Of a DNA stretch of 8,439 nt, positions 5,883 through 8,439 are shown in pieces. This DNA is from Candidatus Colicola caccequi (GTDB taxonomy: Bacteria; Bacteroidota; Bacteroidia; Bacteroidales; Paludibacteraceae), in assembly GCA_018065205.1 (NCBI GenBank), contig JAGHTR010000075.1, positions 1 through 8,439 of the forward strand, written 5' to 3'. A program made the translations under genes and the position numbers. Within the stretch, counting starts at the first letter, position 1. Each line of letters begins with the position of its first letter. The notes beneath the pieces were generated by a model. The model did no database searches. It was not told the origin of the DNA and worked only from the letters and a program-made list of their open reading frames with translations.

Positions 5883-6986
5883 TTAATGTCTTGAAGCCTG
5901 ACGGCAGAGAATACATTTATCCTTAGCCGAAGGCAATTGGAAGAGGAAGGTTAGTTTAGCACCGACAAAGAAGTTATTTATTCGGCTATCCTTAGCCACA
6001 TTAGAGCGGAAGATATTGTTAAACTGATATCGTCCCACATCATATCTATCGGCAAAGGAGAAAGCGAGTGACGGATCAGAGGACTGCACGCATGTGTTGA
6101 GTATTCCGTAATCAGCGAAGGCAGCTAGACGGATGCGGTTGTTCTTCTGGTGGAACTCATAACCGAGTTCAAGGGATGCCATGAGGTCAAATTGGATAGA
6201 AGAGTACGTCTTTTTGGATTCGGGAACAGGTACGGGAGACAAGGCGCTGCCACGATATCCGTGGTTATCCATTTCGGTCATCCACCCTTCGTATTGGTTA
6301 TACTTAGCCATTGAATAGATATCCATATTAGCGATGGCGGTCTGTGAGAAAGCGATATTGATTTTAACACCTGCCAATCCATAGAATCCGTTGAATCGTC
6401 CTCCGACCAACAGAGGTACTTGTGCAGAAATCGTGCGTACTTGGTCCTTGCGGTTAATGACGGTATAGCGGAGCGTATCTATGCTCTCGCCCCAAGAGTC
6501 TTGGAGTGCACCACCCTTAGCGGCAGGCAGCCATTGCTTATCTTTCTGACCGAATAACCCCTTCGCCAAGTCGTAGTTATCAAACGAATAAGACGAGGCG
6601 GTATATTTCACATCTTGGGACTTGATGCCGATACCGGCTTGGAACAGGAAATAAGAGTTCTGAAGTTCATACACTAATCCTGCGCCCAGTCCGTAACCAC
6701 CGGGACCTTTGCTGACACCCGGCACATTATGGATATACGTGGAGTACGCTCCTTCCACCCAAAAACCGAGGTAATGATGTATGCCTGATTCGGCATCGGA
6801 TAGCAACCCATTATGGTTGCTGCGCTTGGCTTTGTCGCGACGCGATATGTCGCGATTACCTTTATAGGCTTGTTGGGTAGCGCGGTCGGACGCATAGATA
6901 CGTCGCTGAGCCGCAGCAGGCACTGCCATCATCAATAGCAGCGAACCGATAAGAGCCATTCGAAGATTATGAAGGGTATATTGCAT
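5883..6986 (-). CDS. Outer-membrane beta-barrel protein with signal peptide
   Basis: This 367-residue protein starts with a clear signal peptide: MQYTLHNLR, hydrophobic core MALIGSLLLMMAV, cleavage region PAAAQ near residue 26. The ATG at 6986 was chosen because the later Met10 would lose the positively charged n-region. A basic linker (residues 28-60) precedes alternating strands typical of a barrel: HYLGFWVEGAYSTYI (71-85), GYGLGAGLVYEL (97-108), YFLFQAGIGIKS (112-123), VRTISAQVPLLVGGRF (183-198), FYGLAGVKINIAFSQ (201-215), IQFDLMASLELGYEF (264-278), IRLAAFADYGIL (285-296) and NFFVGAKLTFLFQ (338-350). It lacks the YNPAYAG motif of PorP/SprF, so it is not simply SprF. It lies 18 bp after a T9SS cargo gene, as T9SS surface proteins often do with accessory barrels, and 4 bp before the AsmA-like gene. 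The tail after the last strand (residues 351-367) contains a C-x-x-C pair. Role unknown. Confidence 0.77.
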   Translation of the reverse strand: MQYTLHNLRMALIGSLLLMMAVPAAAQRRIYASDRATQQAYKGNRDISRRDKAKRSNHNGLLSDAESGIHHYLGFWVEGAYSTYIHNVPGVSKGPGGYGLGAGLVYELQNSYFLFQAGIGIKSQDVKYTASSYSFDNYDLAKGLFGQKDKQWLPAAKGGALQDSWGESIDTLRYTVINRKDQVRTISAQVPLLVGGRFNGFYGLAGVKINIAFSQTAIANMDIYSMAKYNQYEGWMTEMDNHGYRGSALSPVPVPESKKTYSSIQFDLMASLELGYEFHQKNNRIRLAAFADYGILNTCVQSSDPSLAFSFADRYDVGRYQFNNIFRSNVAKDSRINNFFVGAKLTFLFQLPSAKDKCILCRQASRH

Positions 6987-7004
6987 AGTCGTATTATTTT
7001 TGCA

Positions 7005-8439
7005 TTAATGAACCAATATTTTGACGCTACGTTCTCCGGCAGCATTGTCGTATAAGTGCATGACATAAACACCTTCCACAGTAGGCAGAGCCACTTCGGC
7101 CGCCACTATATTGGTGCTGGAAGTCTTGTTATACTTGCCGGACTTATATAGCGAACCATACGTATCTAATACCTCATACGAACCACCGGCAGTAGAAAGG
7201 ATATGGACATAGGGGTGGTCCTTGACAACATCGGTCGGAGTGACGGCTACATACGGATCTTGGGGTCCCATCGGATCGATTGGGTTACCACCGATATTGG
7301 CAGTTGTCTTCAGTCCGCAGGTGCAGATGTAATAGTCTTCTCCCGTGCGTCGCAGTTCAACGTTATAGACCGAGTCGCCCAGGGACTGCGGACGGTACAG
7401 ATAGGGTTTGGTCTCACCTATCAGTTTCTGGTCATTGACATACCACTGGAAGGAATCAAACGTATAGCCTCCGTTGAACTCAGCCGTGTAGATATTAATA
7501 ACATCGTTCCAATGCTGATGCAAGATTGTGGCCGGATAGCGCAATGGCAATGTAAAGGGCAGAGACTCGGAGCAGTAGCCATTGGAGAAAGATATGATAC
7601 CATGGTAATCATCGGGATGCACATAGGATGCTCCTGACATAGGTACAGGCATCGGCAAAGTGACTTTATCAGGATCCGACAGGTCTATCCAATCCTCGTT
7701 ATCGTCCACGAAGTTTTGGCTATGCGCATAGTCATCAAACGCAATCATGTAATAGCGCGGAGCCGGTACAGTCGGGCCGTCCTTAATTGAATAGAATATA
7801 TCATACGTCTCTTGGTCGGCACAGATAGCAGGTATGTTCAATGCATGGTGTGTAGTATCCAATATATGGAGTGTGACGGCATAGGGTTCGTCGCAGCCAT
7901 AGATATTAGGCATTGTATCGCGGCATACTGTATCTCTGCAAGTAGGCGAGAACGTAAATATCCGTTCATTCAGCAAATACGAATCGCCATAACAAATCGT
8001 ATCAAACATCTCGTGATTGATAACCGGTGCAATCAGGACGGTATCGGTATAGACGGAGTCACAATCGCATAATTCTGTCTTAAGTGAATCGCGTAAGATG
8101 GTATCGAGTTTGACTTGCGTGTCGCGCACCCGTGCTATCACATCGTCTAGCGAATGTCCGCGCCATTGGTAGGTCTGACCCTCAGTAGCGCAAATCGTAT
8201 CGGCACGAGGCAAGAGGTAGGACTGGTTGGCCTTGACCTTCAGGAAATAGATACTATCGCAACCGGTGGTAACGGCAGTATACCACATCGTATCACGGAT
8301 GATGGAGTCGCGGTCACTTTGGTACACCTTACCTGTCTGCTCCCACGTGAAGGACTGATTAGTACACATAACAGTCAGGGTGTCATAGATGTGATAAGCA
8401 GCCTTGACGAACAGATGGAGTTGGAAGACGGAGTCACAC
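7005..8439 (-). CDS. T9SS-secreted cysteine-containing repeat protein (C-terminal part, gene continues past right edge)
   Basis: The frame is open through the right edge, so the Met codon at 8369 is internal: the 23 codons upstream of it continue the same repeat (CDSVFQLHLFVKAAYHIYDT). The N-terminal portion shows CDS(V/I)-type repeats with DTIC(A/Y)-x-(E/G) and GQTYQW-like strands, a layout common in large extracellular Bacteroidota proteins. A non-repeat region follows (positions about 7770-7215) with Ig-like strand patterns such as TFDSFQWYVNDQKLIG. The last 68 residues fit a type A T9SS C-terminal sorting domain: YVHILSTAGGSYEVLD, G-x-L-Y-K-S-G, then LPTVEGVYVMHLYD and RSVKILVH. Such domains direct transport across the outer membrane by the Por secretion system and are usually removed, with attachment to the surface or release. 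Function may be adhesion or surface-layer, which is inference. An outer-membrane barrel gene follows after 18 bp. Confidence 0.85.
   Translation of the reverse strand, partial: CDSVFQLHLFVKAAYHIYDTLTVMCTNQSFTWEQTGKVYQSDRDSIIRDTMWYTAVTTGCDSIYFLKVKANQSYLLPRADTICATEGQTYQWRGHSLDDVIARVRDTQVKLDTILRDSLKTELCDCDSVYTDTVLIAPVINHEMFDTICYGDSYLLNERIFTFSPTCRDTVCRDTMPNIYGCDEPYAVTLHILDTTHHALNIPAICADQETYDIFYSIKDGPTVPAPRYYMIAFDDYAHSQNFVDDNEDWIDLSDPDKVTLPMPVPMSGASYVHPDDYHGIISFSNGYCSESLPFTLPLRYPATILHQHWNDVINIYTAEFNGGYTFDSFQWYVNDQKLIGETKPYLYRPQSLGDSVYNVELRRTGEDYYICTCGLKTTANIGGNPIDPMGPQDPYVAVTPTDVVKDHPYVHILSTAGGSYEVLDTYGSLYKSGKYNKTSSTNIVAAEVALPTVEGVYVMHLYDNAAGERSVKILVH
7895..8438 (-). repeat. Diverged CDS(V/I) protein repeats in the T9SS cargo
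   Basis: Repeat units begin at cysteine codons near 8438 (CDSVFQLHLF), 8261 (CDSIYFLKVK), 8063 (CDSVYTDTVL) and 7895 (CDEPYAVTLH), spaced 59, 66 and 56 residues. Inside each unit a second cysteine recurs about 20-25 residues later (VMCTNQSFTW, DTICATEGQTYQW, DTICYGDSYLL, PAICADQETYD). The pattern matches the 'GCDS...L.L.V...IC.G..Y.W.G' repeats of secreted Bacteroidota proteins. More units probably lie beyond the right edge. Confidence 0.85.

Noticed and set aside
5883..6986. PorP/SprF family assignment for the barrel protein
   Set aside because: Position next to a T9SS cargo is suggestive, but the YNPAYAG-type N-terminal motif and typical SprF strands are absent.
7203..7637. 144-codon plus-strand open frame
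   Set aside because: It is antisense to the T9SS cargo gene and has no recognisable motif or leader.
8369..8369. Met codon as the true start of the T9SS cargo
   Set aside because: The frame stays open to the window edge and the upstream codons continue the CDSV repeat; no signal peptide follows this Met.

Overview
The window looks like a piece of a Bacteroidales (phylum Bacteroidota) chromosome. The evidence is a protein with a type IX secretion (T9SS) C-terminal sorting domain, a Bacteroidota-style outer-membrane barrel, AT-rich gene leaders without an obvious Shine-Dalgarno sequence, a ComEC lacking a metallo-beta-lactamase tail, and heptanucleotide repeat arrays. Genus cannot be set from this sequence alone.

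Every convincing gene lies on the minus strand, so transcription runs from high to low coordinates. In order of transcription they are: a T9SS-exported, cysteine-containing repeat protein that enters from beyond the right edge (8439-7005); an outer-membrane beta-barrel protein (6986-5883); a large AsmA-like membrane-anchored periplasmic protein (5878-3680); a VUT/YhhQ-type (queuosine-precursor-like) transporter (3680-2994); a shortened class-3-like aldehyde dehydrogenase (3007-1766); a 63-residue PspC-domain protein (1749-1558); a ComEC/Rec2-type competence channel (1558-137); and the start of a DUF1294 membrane protein leaving at the left edge (146-1).

Spacing is extremely tight: gaps of 18, 4 and 16 bp, two one-base TAATG stop/start overlaps, and overlaps of 14 and 10 bp. 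There is no room for a conventional promoter or terminator, so the eight genes are probably one polycistronic unit whose promoter lies outside the window. Most products act in or at the envelope: secreted surface protein, outer-membrane barrel, AsmA-like protein, inner-membrane transporter, PspC protein, DNA-uptake channel and DUF1294 protein. No complete known pathway is encoded.

The most unusual parts are two adjacent 7-bp tandem arrays that encode the last part of ComEC, including its final membrane segment; an aldehyde dehydrogenase lacking about 40 residues between its catalytic Cys and the EIFGP motif; and the co-location of a T9SS repeat protein with a barrel protein and an AsmA-like protein. 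No RNA genes, insertion sequences, CRISPR arrays or non-coding stretches longer than 18 bp were seen.
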